DNA from: Siphonodentalium dalli
Taxonomy: Eukaryota > Mollusca > Scaphopoda > Gadilida > Siphonodentaliidae
Assembly (NCBI GenBank): GCA_032622095.1
Contig: CP136061.1
Location: forward strand, 252,477,582-252,541,581
DNA: 64,000 nt
Direction of reading: 5' to 3'
Both the position numbers and the translations under genes were made by a program. Within the stretch, counting starts at the first letter, position 1. Every line of letters starts with the position of its first letter. The notes under the pieces were generated by a model. It had not been told where the DNA came from, ran no database searches, and was given only the letters and a program-made list of their open reading frames with translations. Positions 54,101 through 59,000 of the stretch are shown here, in pieces.

Positions 54101-57100
54101 GTGTTAAGTACCATATTAATAAATAATTTTAAATCTGAATAATGACAAATTATAGCATTTAGAGGTGTATCTACAGCAAAATTCAGCCCCTCCCTTTTAA
54201 AATTGATACATAGGCCTATACATTGTACACATATGGCCATGTCCGATCTGCACTGAGGTGCCGGGAGCATCCAAGGGCATTGGGGGGGGGGGAGAGCCTA
54301 CAAAAATGGCACTTTTCTGCCCAAAAAAGGGAATTTTCTCCGCAAACTCGGAAAAAACAACCATAAATTCATTGTGGCAAAAATCCCTATTTTAAAGGTA
54401 TTTGTCGGTTTTTATGGCCGTTTTTGACAAAAAATTAATATTCCTTGTGAAATTGGTGGTATTAAACTATTTGGACCCAAAAAGTTACATTTTGCTATAA
54501 AAACACGAGATTAAACACAGCATTTTCTGTCTCCAGAAAAAGGGCAAGTCCTGCCCCCTTGGTCAAGGGCAGGGGATCAGCTGCCCCCTCTTCCGGCACC
54601 CCTGCTGGGCTGATCACATACTTAATTGTATACATGCGCTAATGGCGCACCGCGCCGAATGCCCTAATGGCGCACTTTCTGTCGCTGTCGGCGCGCGCCG
54701 AAACAACGCTAATGGCGCACTTTTTGTCGCTTTCGGCGCGCGCGCCGAAAGCGACAAAAAGTGCGCCGAAAGCGCCATTAGCAAGTGGCCGTAATAGGAT
54801 TCCATACTATGGAATCCTATTACGGCCACTTGCTAATGGCGCTTTCGGCGCATCGCGCCGAAAGCGACAAAAAGTGCGCCATTAGTAACGCGCCGAAAGC
54901 GACAAAAAGTGCGCCGTAACGGCGCATTATTTGTCGCTTTCGGCGCGGTGCGCCGAAAGCGACAAAATGTGCGCCATTAACGTTATTTCGGCGCGTGCCG
55001 AAAGCGCCAAAATACGCGCCGTTACGCGATGCGCCGAAAGCGATGCGCCTATTCAATCCCAGATATACGCGATGCGCCGTTACGCGATGCGCCGAAAGCG
55101 ACAAAAAGTGCGCCATTAGCGCATTCGGCGCGGTGCGCCATTAGGGCATTCGGCGCGGTGCGCCATTAGCGCATTCGGCGCGGTGCGCCATTAGCGTGGT
55201 GCGCCGAAAGCGACAAAATATGCGCCATTAGCGCATGTACAATTAAGTATGTGATCACACCAGCAGGGGTGCCGGAAGAGGGGGGCAGAGGGGGCAGCTG
55301 ATCCCCTGCCCTTGACCAAGGGGGCAGGACTTGCCCTTTTTCTGGAGACAGAAAATGCTGTGTTTAATCTCATGTTTTTATAGCAAAATGTTACTTTTTT
55401 GGTCCAAATACCACCAATTTCACAAGGAATATTAATTTTTCTGTCAGTGTCACGGCATTGGTCGTTACATGAATAACTTATAAATTGACTACTTTTAATT
55501 AGACTACCCCTGGTATGGAAAACTGTGACTGTTATAGCCCGATGTGTGATTTAGTTTACTGACACCCACATCTGGGATTTACTGCCCACAGGGAGATAAA
55601 AGAATGACTAGAGTGATTAACGGGCATGGTATGGGATTTGATACAATGTTTATGTTTTGAAGTGAGAAATAACTCGAAGATGCCCGTTATTTCGTTAAAT
55701 ATTACTTTTACGAAATAACCGGCATTTTAAGATTTACACCACAACTTCGCAAAACGTACAAGAAATGATAAACTGAGGGTGGGTGGGCTTGGGGAAGGAG
55801 GATGGCAATGTACAAAAGACAGCACACAAAAAAAAACACTTGTCCTATTCAATCCCAGATATTGCCAATACCTGCATTAGTGAAATATCAACATGTACAA
55901 ATATTGCAATTAATTTCAAATTTTTTTTTAATAATAAAGGCACTTATATACAGATATATAGTTCCCAATCTTACGATGGTAACTCAGCAACGGTTCCTGT
56001 GTTGTTACTAATACAGTCAAGATGCTTTCTTGCTTGTTGTGGAATTCCCTCCTTTAGGTGAGGAGCACCCATTATTGGGTATATAAAATAATGGTAGTAA
56101 AAAAGAAAGTCTAGTAAATTCAGGTAAATGCAGGCTGGATCTTTTTGGCGAAACAAGTGAGAACATCAATATCACACTCTCAAATATTAAAAGTACAATT
56201 TATCAGTCTCCCAATGAAATGGGGAGAACAATTTGATAAAAGTCCGGAACGGGATATGGATACCTTCTCTGTAAATTCGTCCTGCGCCAGGAGAACCATC
56301 GCCATGAAATCTCGTGAAACAGAGTCGGATACCACCTTGTCGGGCAGAATCGGAGACCACCTTGTCGGACAGAATCGGAGATCACCTTGGAATGTCCAAA
56401 TGGACCCCAAAAATTCACGTAAAACCAATTGCCAAACGTTCTGCAGGTCGATATTTTCAGAACTGTCACCTCGGGATACAGCCCTAATAAAATGTTTGTC
56501 AATTTCACTCCAGGCAAATGCAGGCCTAGATTTAAAAATAAATGATCAGCTTTCAAATGTACTTAATCCGATCAGACGGTCCCCATGCATACCACCAAGA
56601 TACAACAATATTTCTTCAAAATACACGTAAATTATCACAATCTATGCATTTCTACAAAATAACGATAACCACTACCAACTACATGTATGGTATCAATTTT
56701 CTCAAAACTTTTTATTTGTTCAACAAAATATGTCCGTATTAGATTTTAGAGTTATCCATCTTCATCCGCAAATTGTCCAGTAACTTAGGACCGTCTGATC
56801 GGATTGAGCACCTTTAACTGCCCACAAAGGAGGGACCAGGACCACGCGGCCACAATAATTTTAAATCTGAATAATGACAAATTATAGCATTTAGAGGTCT
56901 ATCTACAGCAAAATTCAGCCCCTCCCTTTTAAAATTGATACATAGGCCTATACATTGTACATATGGCCGATCTGCACTGATGTGCAGGGGCGCCGGAAGC
57001 ATCCAAGGGCAGGGGGGGCAGAGCCTACAAAAAGGGCACTTTTCTGCAAAAAAAGGGGCATTTTCTCCGCAAACTCGGAAAAACAACCATAAATTCATTG

Positions 57101-58841
57101 TGGCAAAAATCCCTATTTTAAAGGTATTTGTCGGTTTTTATGGCCGTTTTTTTATAAAATTGACAAAAAAATAATATTCCTTGTGAAATTGGTGGTATTT
57201 GGACCAAAAAAGTAACATTTTGCTATAAAAACACGAGATTAAACACAGCATTTTCTGTCTCCAGAAAAAGGGCAAGTCCTGCCCCCTTGGTCAAGGGCAG
57301 GGGATCAGCTGCCCCCTCTGCCCCCCTCTTCCGGCACCCCTGCTGGTGTGATCACATACTTAATTATACATGCGCTAATGGCGCATATTTTGTCGCTTTC
57401 GGCGCACCACGCTAATGGCGCACCGCGCCGAATGCGCTAATGGCGCACCGCGCCGAATGCGCTAATGGCGCACCGCGCCGAATGCACTAATGGCGCACCG
57501 CGCCGAATGCGCTAATGGCGCACTTTTTGTCGCTTTCGGCGCGCGCCGAAACAACGCTAATGGCGCACATTTTGTCGCTTTCGGCACTTTCGGCGCATCG
57601 CGCTGAAAGCGACAAAAAGTGCGCTGAAAGCGCCATTAGCAAGTGGCCGTAATAGGATTCCATACCTACCAGTACTAATTGAATCATTACCGTATTGCCA
57701 TAATATCCTCATCAGATGTCATCATCATTTATCATCATCATCATCATCATCACAATAATTATCCTCATCAGATGTTACCACCACCATCATCAGCATCAGC
57801 ATCTGATCATCATCAATTATCAGCATCACCATTCTCAACACCATTGTTGTCATCACCACCATCTGATCATCATCATCACATGAGCACAATTACCATCACC
57901 ATAATCATCCTCACCAGATCATCATTTATCATCATCGCCATTCTCAACAATGATGTCATCATCATCATCACCATCATTGTCATCATCATCACAGGAACAC
58001 AATCATTATACCATCACCATATTAAATTATCCTTCCTCATCAGATTAAGATATCATCAGTATTTTATCACCATCACCATTCAACTCCTTAACCACAGCAG
58101 AATTATGGGTAATTTTTCAGGATTTAGTCGGATATATGGCTTGTTGCCATTCATCGGAAAGCTCTCACTGAGAGCTTTCCGATGAATGGCAACAAGCCAT
58201 ATTTCCGACTAAATCCTGAAAAATGACCCATAATTCTGCTGCGGCAACACCCTTGTCCTCATAATCACCATCGTTTGCAATTTTGCAATCAAAATCCTTA
58301 TTACCTGTATTACCTGTATTCCCCATCATCATCGTCATTATCACAATCATCATGCACATAACGGTAGGTGATTTAGCTTTTGAGGGGTCAATCAACTGGT
58401 GCGTTTGGACCAATCAGAGCTCGTAAACCTGACACACCTTTCGTGGTTTTCTAACATGACCTAATTAGGATTTCAGAAAGGTCAAGATAAATGGTAAAAA
58501 CAATAAGTAAAACACGAATTAAGACAATGACAACTCAATCACCACATGTGTCGGACATTTAACTATGCGAATAGATTGACCATGTTCCAAAATTAAACTG
58601 AAAAGAGTTTACACAAAAATATTTCCCCGACTGAGAGGGGAGATGGCAAGGTCATGTGTACACTGTTCATGTGCCATGCACGCGCGTTCACAATTTACGC
58701 AATCATTATTACGCGCTTCTCTGTGGCAATCAACGATCAACCGATTGAACAATCATATCCGCAGAAATCACTCGTTGGACTTAATAGGTAAACTGCTCAT
58801 CAGTAATTAACAAACCATACCTTTAATCCTTGCGATGTCAT
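6120..58841 (-). CDS. HGD: homogentisate 1,2-dioxygenase, 16-exon gene
   Basis: HGD is the Fe(II) ring-cleaving enzyme that converts homogentisate plus O2 to 4-maleylacetoacetate in cytosolic phenylalanine/tyrosine breakdown. Joining exons 58821-58841, 39646-39717, 35916-36004, 34368-34473, 33807-33866, 31782-31873, 28171-28205, 25919-25998, 24900-24999, 23463-23584, 17730-17834, 16835-16961, 14784-14836, 13762-13890, 8059-8188 and 6120-6154 gives 1356 nt, 451 residues plus stop; the human protein has 445. Every junction is GT-AG and every phase matches. Family motifs run in order from SGFGNEF (N-terminus) through [56 protein letters not shown] and MTPHGPD to FMFETSLSL. Iron ligands are His336, Glu342 and His372; His293 and His366 match human His292 and His365. 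No frameshift or internal stop is seen, so the gene looks functional. The final exon is the only uncertain part. Seven exons have partial copies beside them. Confidence 0.96.
6750..7703. mobile_element. Harbinger-type MITE interrupted by a mariner-type MITE
   Basis: Related to 2375-3071 and flanked by TTA (6747-6749 and 7704-7706), with diverged inverted ends containing CAGTCTCAGAC / GAGTCTCCGAC. It carries the insertion at 6945-7130 and four tandem copies of a roughly 61-bp unit (CATTTATTTCAATGTGGCGG) near 7540-7680. Confidence 0.6.
6945..7130. mobile_element. palindromic mariner-type MITE
   Basis: Ends CAGTAATGCCCTAA / TTAGGGCATTACTG, flanked by TA on both sides (6943-6944, 7131-7132). A nearly perfect palindrome of 186 bp, too short to encode a transposase. 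It sits inside the 6750-7703 element. Confidence 0.85.
8059..8188 (-). CDS. HGD: HGD exon 15
   Basis: Encodes residues 398-440, [20 protein letters not shown], then [20 protein letters not shown], matching human FMFESSLSLAVTKWG...KCWEPLKSHFTPN. Acceptor TTTCAG. A donor (AAAA|GTAAGT) lies at 8058 just where the human protein nears its end. If it is not used, the frame runs on to a stop at 7958 with a hydrophobic tail unlike the family, which I consider less likely. Confidence 0.93.
8191..10690. repeat. 49/35-bp minisatellite abutting HGD exon 15 acceptor
   Basis: About 2.5 kb of units of 49 bp (GTGAAATGAGAAGGAAAGCA...) and a 35-bp version lacking the first 14 bases. The array starts at the exon 15 acceptor and the unit is the acceptor's polypyrimidine tract plus adjoining intron. 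In array copies the acceptor AG has become AC. Runs of pure 35-bp units near 9240-9800 point to local re-amplification. Confidence 0.95.
10888..11923. mobile_element. CTCAACTT-ended element with degenerate internal repeats
   Basis: Inverted ends CTCAACTTGG and AAAGTTGAGCT. The interior holds degenerate copies of a unit with AAATCCAAGATGG and GCTCCCATCTAGAGGTCA. The 3' part has GACGGACGCCAACCCACGGC, an ending shared with 22.3 and 46.8 kb. No transposase frame. Confidence 0.6.
12150..13761. repeat. 47-bp minisatellite seeded by HGD exon 14 donor
   Basis: About 34 units of 47 bp (CCATGGTCCCATCTGTAACT...CAAGCCATTGTCTACCTA). Read on the minus strand each unit contains the last 24 or so bases of exon 14 and, in most copies, donor ATG|GTAGGT. 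The array joins the real exon end without a break. Short repetitive open frames in it are by-products. Confidence 0.96.
13762..13890 (-). CDS. HGD: HGD exon 14 (third iron ligand)
   Basis: Encodes residues 355-397: [18 protein letters not shown], then [20 protein letters not shown]. His372 in TPHGPD is the third Fe(II) ligand and His366 matches human His365. Acceptor TTTCAG, donor GTAGGT. The exon end plus donor is the seed of a 1.6 kb, 47-bp minisatellite directly downstream, and the exon start is copied once upstream. Confidence 0.97.
13929..13962 (-). pseudogene. partial copy of HGD exon 14 start
   Basis: The first 30 or so bases of exon 14 and its acceptor (TTTCCAG|GAG) are repeated 70 bp upstream of the real exon. 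The reading ends in intron sequence after that, so it is a fragment. Confidence 0.8.
13963..14783. other. HGD intron 13, nothing named
   Basis: AT-rich intron sequence without a recognised repeat; a short direct repeat of TTCGCGTGCACTT occurs at 14356 and 14480. Confidence 0.4.
14784..14836 (-). CDS. HGD: HGD exon 13 (second iron ligand)
   Basis: Fifty-three bases completing Arg337 and encoding [17 protein letters not shown]. Glu342 in this motif is the second Fe(II) ligand. Acceptor TTTCAG, donor GTGAGT. Confidence 0.97.
14837..15577. other. HGD intron 12, distal part
   Basis: No exon or named repeat. The stretch 14990-15100 has repeated GACCTGCGGTAG/GACCACGGTGACC motifs. No function can be assigned. 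Confidence 0.35.
15908..16824. mobile_element. AGCTCAACTT-ended satellite-bearing element
   Basis: Starts TAGCTCAACTTGG and ends AAAGTTGAGCTA, with about five internal units of roughly 160 bp (CAAGATGGCTGCTGGTGGCC, TGACCCCAAAATGACTCG). The end lies 10 bp from the exon 12 donor. Same family as 10888, 19242 and 45900. Confidence 0.7.
16835..16961 (-). CDS. HGD: HGD exon 12 (first iron ligand)
   Basis: Encodes residues 295-336: [20 protein letters not shown], then DFVIFPPRW, then TFRPPYYH. His336 is the first Fe(II) ligand. Acceptor CTTCAG, donor GTAAGT. A transposon-like repeat ends about 10 bp into the following intron. Confidence 0.97.
17403..17443 (-). pseudogene. partial copy of HGD exon 11 end with donor
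   Basis: About 36 bases match the exon 11 end (ATGGTTGTGGACACTGCTGC, then TTTGATCATGCA) and are followed by an intact GTGAGT donor, 320 bp downstream of the real exon end. No acceptor or 5' exon part accompanies it. Confidence 0.75.
17730..17834 (-). CDS. HGD: HGD exon 11
   Basis: Encodes residues 260-294: [20 protein letters not shown] then [13 protein letters not shown]. His293 corresponds to human His292, an active-site histidine. Acceptor TTTCAG, donor GTGAGT, phase 0 at both ends. Decayed part-copies of this exon lie on both sides. Confidence 0.97.
17855..17900 (-). pseudogene. partial copy of HGD exon 11 start, acceptor lost
   Basis: A 66-bp tandem copy repeats the first 40 or so exon bases (CATTCTCCATTTGATGTGAT); the AG before the exon has become CG, so it should not splice. 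Confidence 0.8.
18150..18255. mobile_element. truncated double-hairpin foldback element
   Basis: Begins AACCCTTCCATGACTGGAGC and continues through CCTGTGCCAATGCATT, then ends without the second stem. Same family as 714-1400. Confidence 0.5.
19242..22370. mobile_element. 3.1 kb element with higher-order satellite interior
   Basis: Ends TAGCTCAACTTAGG and GTAAGTTGAGCTA are inverted. Inside are about 19 monomers near 160 bp of two alternating types, one with CCAAAGGATTTAGTCATGCA and one with CCAATGGATTGAAT. Positions 20637, 21120 and 21605 (and 20956, 21441) show a 484-bp three-monomer higher-order period. It ends in a CACACG microsatellite, GACGGACGCC and CAATAGCTCAA. No transposase frame is seen. 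Confidence 0.75.
22371..23294. other. HGD intron 10, nothing named
   Basis: CTCCCGG/CTCACGG repeats at 22390-22450 resemble the stretch at 18440-18520, so an older element may have been split by the insertion at 19242-22370. No exon seen. Confidence 0.35.
23295..23455. mobile_element. foldback element next to exon 10 donor
   Basis: Half of the double-hairpin family: stem GTGCATTCTCTCATATATGT with its complement, and end GCTTCCGTCATGAAAGGGAT. It ends a few bases from the exon 10 donor. Confidence 0.65.
23463..23584 (-). CDS. HGD: HGD exon 10
   Basis: Encodes residues 220-259, [20 protein letters not shown] then [16 protein letters not shown], all typical of HGD. Acceptor TTTTCAG, donor GTATAG. 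A foldback element begins about 10 bp inside the following intron. Confidence 0.96.
24640..24899. repeat. 58-bp array of HGD exon 9 donor copies
   Basis: Four extra copies with the exon end equivalent at 24672, 24730, 24788 and 24845 beside the real 24900. Units hold about 35 bases of exon end (GTCCATTA, GACATCATGAAG) and intron TAAACAGAAACTCAC. Donors at 24730 and 24788 are intact; the one at 24672 is GA. Confidence 0.93.
24900..24999 (-). CDS. HGD: HGD exon 9
   Basis: Encodes residues 186-218 plus one base of Gly219: [19 protein letters not shown], then [10 protein letters not shown], matching human RGMRFSIDV...RGYILE...LPDLGPIG. Acceptor CTCCACAG, donor GTGAGT. The exon end and donor are repeated in a 58-bp array at 24640-24899. 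Confidence 0.96.
25435..25918. repeat. 65-bp array of HGD exon 8 donor copies
   Basis: Exon-end equivalents lie at 25448, 25724, 25789 and 25854, before the real one at 25919; the last three steps are exactly 65 bp. Each unit has about 46 bases of the exon end (ATTTCATTAGGATCGACTCG) and 19 of intron (AAACATTTATACTAAC). The first step is 276 bp because of the inserted MITE. Confidence 0.95.
25462..25670. mobile_element. palindromic mariner-type MITE inside exon 8 array
   Basis: Ends CAGTAATGCCCTAA / TTAGGGCATTACTG, flanked by TA (25460-25461, 25671-25672). Element plus TA is 211 bp; 65 + 211 = 276 matches the enlarged array step exactly, so the insertion and its 2-bp duplication are confirmed by arithmetic. 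Confidence 0.95.
25919..25998 (-). CDS. HGD: HGD exon 8
   Basis: Encodes residues 159-185: [15 protein letters not shown] then [11 protein letters not shown], matching human TEFGKM...PNEICVIQ. Acceptor TTACAG, donor GTTAGT. Its last 46 bases and donor are repeated four more times downstream in the gene (25448-25918) in a 65-bp array. Confidence 0.96.
26285..27230. repeat. A-B-A...B direct repeats of unknown type
   Basis: Segment B (26346-26569) is repeated at 27004-27228 with few changes; segment A (26285-26345) is repeated at 26568-26633. The minus strand of B stays open in both copies ([20 protein letters not shown]). I do not recognise the peptide; an interspersed repeat is the safest reading. 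Confidence 0.7.
28171..28205 (-). CDS. HGD: HGD exon 7 (35-nt microexon)
   Basis: A 35-nt exon encoding [11 protein letters not shown], a near-invariant stretch in HGD. Split codons on both sides (Lys147 and Val159) join correctly with exons 6 and 8. Acceptor TTTTTCAG, donor GTAAGC. Confidence 0.95.
28248..31148. mobile_element. 2.9 kb interspersed repeat, CCCGGCGTTGCCC type
   Basis: Begins CAGGGTTACCCGGCGTTGCC and ends GACAGACAGTCGCAAATATA followed by a TA run. These ends resemble a dispersed invertebrate repeat I remember by its ends only. From 29.4 kb the interior is made of degenerate units near 300 bp with ATCATGGAGAAGAAT, AATTTGGTGGAAAT and TTTAAACCACA. No coding frame. Confidence 0.5.
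31782..31873 (-). CDS. HGD: HGD exon 6
   Basis: Encodes residues 117-146 plus two bases of Lys147, with the conserved [10 protein letters not shown] motif and [11 protein letters not shown]. Acceptor TTTTAG, donor GTAAGT. Confidence 0.96.
32508..33438. mobile_element. hAT-type non-autonomous element
   Basis: Ends TAGAGCTGGGACGGTTATG and ATAACCGTCCCAGCTCTA, with subterminal GGTTAACCGGTTAA motifs in inverted orientation. The 8-bp duplication ATATTCGT is at 32500-32507 and 33439-33446, the size expected of hAT elements. A related uninterrupted site lies near 63650-63780. No transposase is seen in 931 bp. Confidence 0.88.
33655..33752. repeat. tandem duplication in HGD intron 5
   Basis: Two copies of a unit with AATCACCCCAGCGGAGAATA and CGTCACTTTAAATAAGC. 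It does not include exon sequence. Confidence 0.8.
33807..33866 (-). CDS. HGD: HGD exon 5
   Basis: Sixty bases in phase 0 encoding residues 97-116, [20 protein letters not shown], which matches the family's IRWKPFEIP...VDFV block. Acceptor TCATTTTCCAG-like (AG at 33867-33868), donor GTCAGT. Confidence 0.94.
34112..34192. mobile_element. solo arm of MULE-like element
   Basis: CCATATCAAATCCAGTCGGA then TACCCTGTGCCAATGC match one terminal arm of the element at 36690-37138; the copy stops after the first half-hairpin. Confidence 0.7.
34368..34473 (-). CDS. HGD: HGD exon 4
   Basis: Encodes [14 protein letters not shown] ... [12 protein letters not shown], residues 62-96, after completing Ser61. 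Acceptor GTTTTAG, donor GTGATT. A 74-bp tandem copy just upstream repeats about 45 bp of the exon start and its acceptor. Confidence 0.95.
34474..34574 (-). pseudogene. partial copy of HGD exon 4 start with acceptor
   Basis: A 74-bp tandem duplication places a second acceptor and about 45 bases of exon 4 (GGTTATACAGAATAAGACCT) with the exon-start equivalent at 34547. The acceptor GTTTTAG is intact. Confidence 0.9.
34578..34830. mobile_element. double-hairpin foldback element
   Basis: Starts CCTTTCATGGCGGGAGTTGC and ends GCAAAAGTTCAGGCAGC, with two internal stems of the GCATTCTCTTATATA type. Same family as 714-1400. Confidence 0.7.
35443..36290. repeat. four GAGGTCCCCAG hairpins around HGD exon 3
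   Basis: Foldback units at 35450-35555, 35765-35870, 36066-36160 and 36170-36275, each with AGAATGAGGTCCCCAGAGGG-like arms about 90 bp apart. The last two are back to back. Exon 3 sits between the second and third. Confidence 0.8.
35916..36004 (-). CDS. HGD: HGD exon 3
   Basis: Encodes residues 32-60 plus two bases of Ser61, including [16 protein letters not shown], which matches the family's NLYAEQLSGSAFT block. Acceptor CCCGCAG, donor GTAAAT. Hairpin repeats of the GAGGTCCCCAG family lie within 100 bp on each side. Confidence 0.95.
36690..37138. mobile_element. MULE-like element with long inverted arms
   Basis: Arms of about 120 bp start CCATATCAAATCCAGTCGGA and contain their own hairpin (CCAATGCATTCTCTTATATA). 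Flanked by an 11-bp direct repeat TATCATTTGTG at 36679-36689 and 37139-37149. Duplications of 9-11 bp and long arms suggest a Mutator-like origin. Confidence 0.75.
37490..37735. repeat. dispersed repeat present three times
   Basis: GAATGAATATATTCCATATA ... CACCGGAAACATCACTATTT ... AAATACAGTATATT recurs near 41035-41235 and 41325-41520 in the same orientation. In the first two it leads directly into the TTAA element sequence. A C-run of about 16 bases lies at 37601-37617. Confidence 0.8.
37736..38615. mobile_element. TTAA-type MITE with internally amplified 25-mer
   Basis: Flanked by TTAA at 37732-37735 and 38616-38619; the right end AATTGAGTACCT matches the family. From 37752 to about 38227 its CCCTCAATTACTATTT segment is amplified to about 20 exact 25-bp units (ATTAAGCGCCCCTCAATTAC + TATTT). 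A related copy at 41237-41310 has only two units. Confidence 0.85.
38708..39178. mobile_element. TTAA-type MITE
   Basis: TTAA at 38704-38707 and 39179-39182. Starts AGGTACTCAATCCG; shares GATTCGAGTC, CCCATCAAAGCTCAGA and GGACCCTCTGATCGGATTG with copies at 60795 and 62810. A TTAA duplication is the signature of the piggyBac superfamily; no transposase is present. Confidence 0.85.
39193..39405. mobile_element. palindromic mariner-type MITE
   Basis: Ends CAGTAATGCCCTAAA / TTAGGGCATTACTG, TA on both sides. Same family as 6945 and 25462. Confidence 0.88.
39646..39717 (-). CDS. HGD: HGD exon 2
   Basis: Encodes residues 8-31, with [21 protein letters not shown], the conserved N-terminal signature of HGD. 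Acceptor TTTTACAG, donor GTGAGT, phase 0 at both ends. The acceptor and first dozen exon bases are repeated six more times upstream (39718-39895), giving alternative acceptors; the two nearest are in frame. Confidence 0.96.
39718..39895. repeat. 27/28-bp array of HGD exon 2 acceptor copies
   Basis: Six extra copies upstream of the real acceptor. Exon-start equivalents are 39744, 39771, 39799, 39827, 39854 and 39882. Each reads TTTTGTTTTACAG|TACCAA, an intact acceptor. The two nearest add 27 and 54 nt in frame. Confidence 0.95.
39935..40975. repeat. degenerate tandem repeat, about 165 bp
   Basis: About six or seven units with AAGGGCCATAACTCAGGTAA, GATATTGTTGTGAAAGATCC and CCAAATATGAATGAAATTGG. 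No coding frame. Confidence 0.8.
41770..44545. mobile_element. large imperfect inverted repeat, arms about 1.3 kb
   Basis: The left arm (41.77 to about 43.0 kb) matches the reverse complement of the right arm (about 43.35-44.54 kb) along its length: GGTTTGGCAAGTGATACTCA / CAAACCCTAATGAATACTTC at the ends, TGGGGATAACAACGTGTACA at 42470 against 43875, and CTGCTAAGGCGTAGAAGACC at 42628 against 43720. The arms have diverged, and both contain short protein-like frames in opposite orientation, longest at 43600-43836 minus. I do not recognise the product. A decayed transposon with two copies facing each other is the most likely reading. Confidence 0.6.
44590..45530. repeat. degenerate repeat with GCCGCCATCTTGG motifs
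   Basis: Units of about 150-300 bp, each with a motif such as TTTTGGCCGCCATCTTGGAT. Four to five motif copies. No gene seen. Confidence 0.6.
45900..46808. mobile_element. AGTTGAGCTA-ended element
   Basis: Internal units with GATTTAGTCATGCAAAGAGT and CAAGATGGCTGCTGGC; ends TTGTCAAGTTGAGCTA. Closest to 10888-11923. The left end is not clear. Confidence 0.55.
46818..48208. repeat. (ATC)n microsatellite with higher-order units
   Basis: ATCATC repeats broken by CTGTATCACCACCATCGTCA and CTGATCATCAGAATTATCAA, which recur about every 220-270 bp near 47090, 47310, 47584 and 47840. His- and Ile-rich frames here are low-complexity by-products. A second tract lies at 57712-58082. Confidence 0.95.
48209..48811. 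other. HGD intron 1, nothing named
   Basis: AT-rich sequence; a short duplication of CTACCATGTGTGGTGATAAC occurs near 48662 and 48706. Confidence 0.4.
48812..49042. repeat. GC-rich hyperpalindromic cluster 1
   Basis: Built from GCGCCGAAAGCGACAAAAAG and its complement in alternating orientation. It starts TATGGAATCCTATTACGGCC. GC-rich in an AT-rich setting. Related clusters lie at 51385, 54636 and 57372. Confidence 0.85.
49046..49837. other. HGD intron 1, nothing named
   Basis: Several C or G homopolymer runs (49210, 49432, 49528). No exon seen. Confidence 0.4.
49838..56272. repeat. 3.2 kb near-perfect tandem duplication
   Basis: Copy 1 is 49838-53089 (3252 bp) and copy 2 is 53090-56272 (3183 bp). 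The 69-bp difference is a 68-bp hairpin missing from copy 2 near 54690 plus one base in a G-run. Only scattered substitutions were seen, e.g. GGTCATG to GGCCATG. The junction shares AAATT, a 5-bp microhomology. The 131-residue frames at 50460 and 53712 are identical and unrecognised. Confidence 0.96.
50865..52265. mobile_element. candidate foldback element with GC hairpin core (copy 1)
   Basis: Inverted arms 51150-51384 and 52053-52265 (GATCACATACTTAATTGTA with its complement; TGCCCCCTTGGTCAAGGGCA in each) enclose the GC-rich core 51385-52052. The core has two head-to-head units meeting at GGATTCCATACTATGGAATC. Repeated at about 54117-55448, and part of it at 56855-57665. Confidence 0.65.
56556..56813. 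mobile_element. short TTAA-type MITE
   Basis: Inverted ends TTAATCCGATCAGACGGTCC and GGACCGTCTGATCGGATTGA; TTAA follows at 56814-56817, with TTCA at the decayed left side. Confidence 0.6.
56855..57665. mobile_element. partial third copy of the GC-core foldback element
   Basis: Repeats the 50865-51384 arm (AGCATTTAGAGGTCTATCTA, GGCAAAAATCCCTATTTTAA) followed by a GC core at 57372-57665 ending GGCCGTAATAGGATTCCATA. More diverged than the tandem copies, so it predates that duplication. Confidence 0.7.
58083..58245. mobile_element. truncated mariner-type MITE
   Basis: Keeps the central palindrome (CAGGATTTAGTCGGATATAT, TTTCCGATGAATGGCAACAA) but both CAGTAATGCCC ends are gone. Confidence 0.75.
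58821..58841 (-). CDS. HGD: HGD exon 1 (start codon)
   Basis: The exon reads ATG ACA TCG CAA GGA TTA AAG, giving MTSQGLK, followed by donor GTATGG. Phase 0 fits exon 2, which begins with Tyr just as human MAELK is followed by the SGFGNE block. The first intron is 19.1 kb. It was found by looking for a short ATG exon ending in Lys with a phase-0 donor, so it is less certain than the conserved exons, but its position next to a TATA-like box and nuclear-receptor half-sites supports it. Confidence 0.8.
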
Positions 58842-58876
58842 CTCAGGACAGTGAGGGGTAAGTATAAGTGCCTCGG

Positions 58877-59000
58877 TGACCTCAGTGTTTATATTTTTCT
58901 CTATATGACCTTTGTTTTGGGCGTATTTCGCAATCCGCCCAAAAATACCGAATTCTCCTGCAGCATTTAACCCCATTCTGGACTACTCGACCTATGACCT
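58877..59000 (-). promoter_or_regulatory. nuclear-receptor half-sites, including a DR1
   Basis: On the minus strand AGGTCA half-sites occur at 58877-58882 (GAGGTCACC) and 58906-58914 (CAAAGGTCA), and a direct repeat with one-base spacing, AGGTCA-T-AGGTCG, at 58988-59000. DR1 sites bind HNF4/RXR-class receptors. Their grouping within 160 bp of the HGD start suggests receptor control; that is inference. Confidence 0.35.
58888..58897 (-). promoter_or_regulatory. TATA-like box upstream of HGD exon 1
   Basis: Minus strand reads AAATATAAAC about 50 bp before the start codon, a plausible core promoter distance with a short 5' leader. Confidence 0.35.

Noticed and set aside
56145-56630. 161-residue open frame
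   Set aside because: It runs across the end of the tandem duplication into a TTAA MITE, with no recognisable domain; likely chance.
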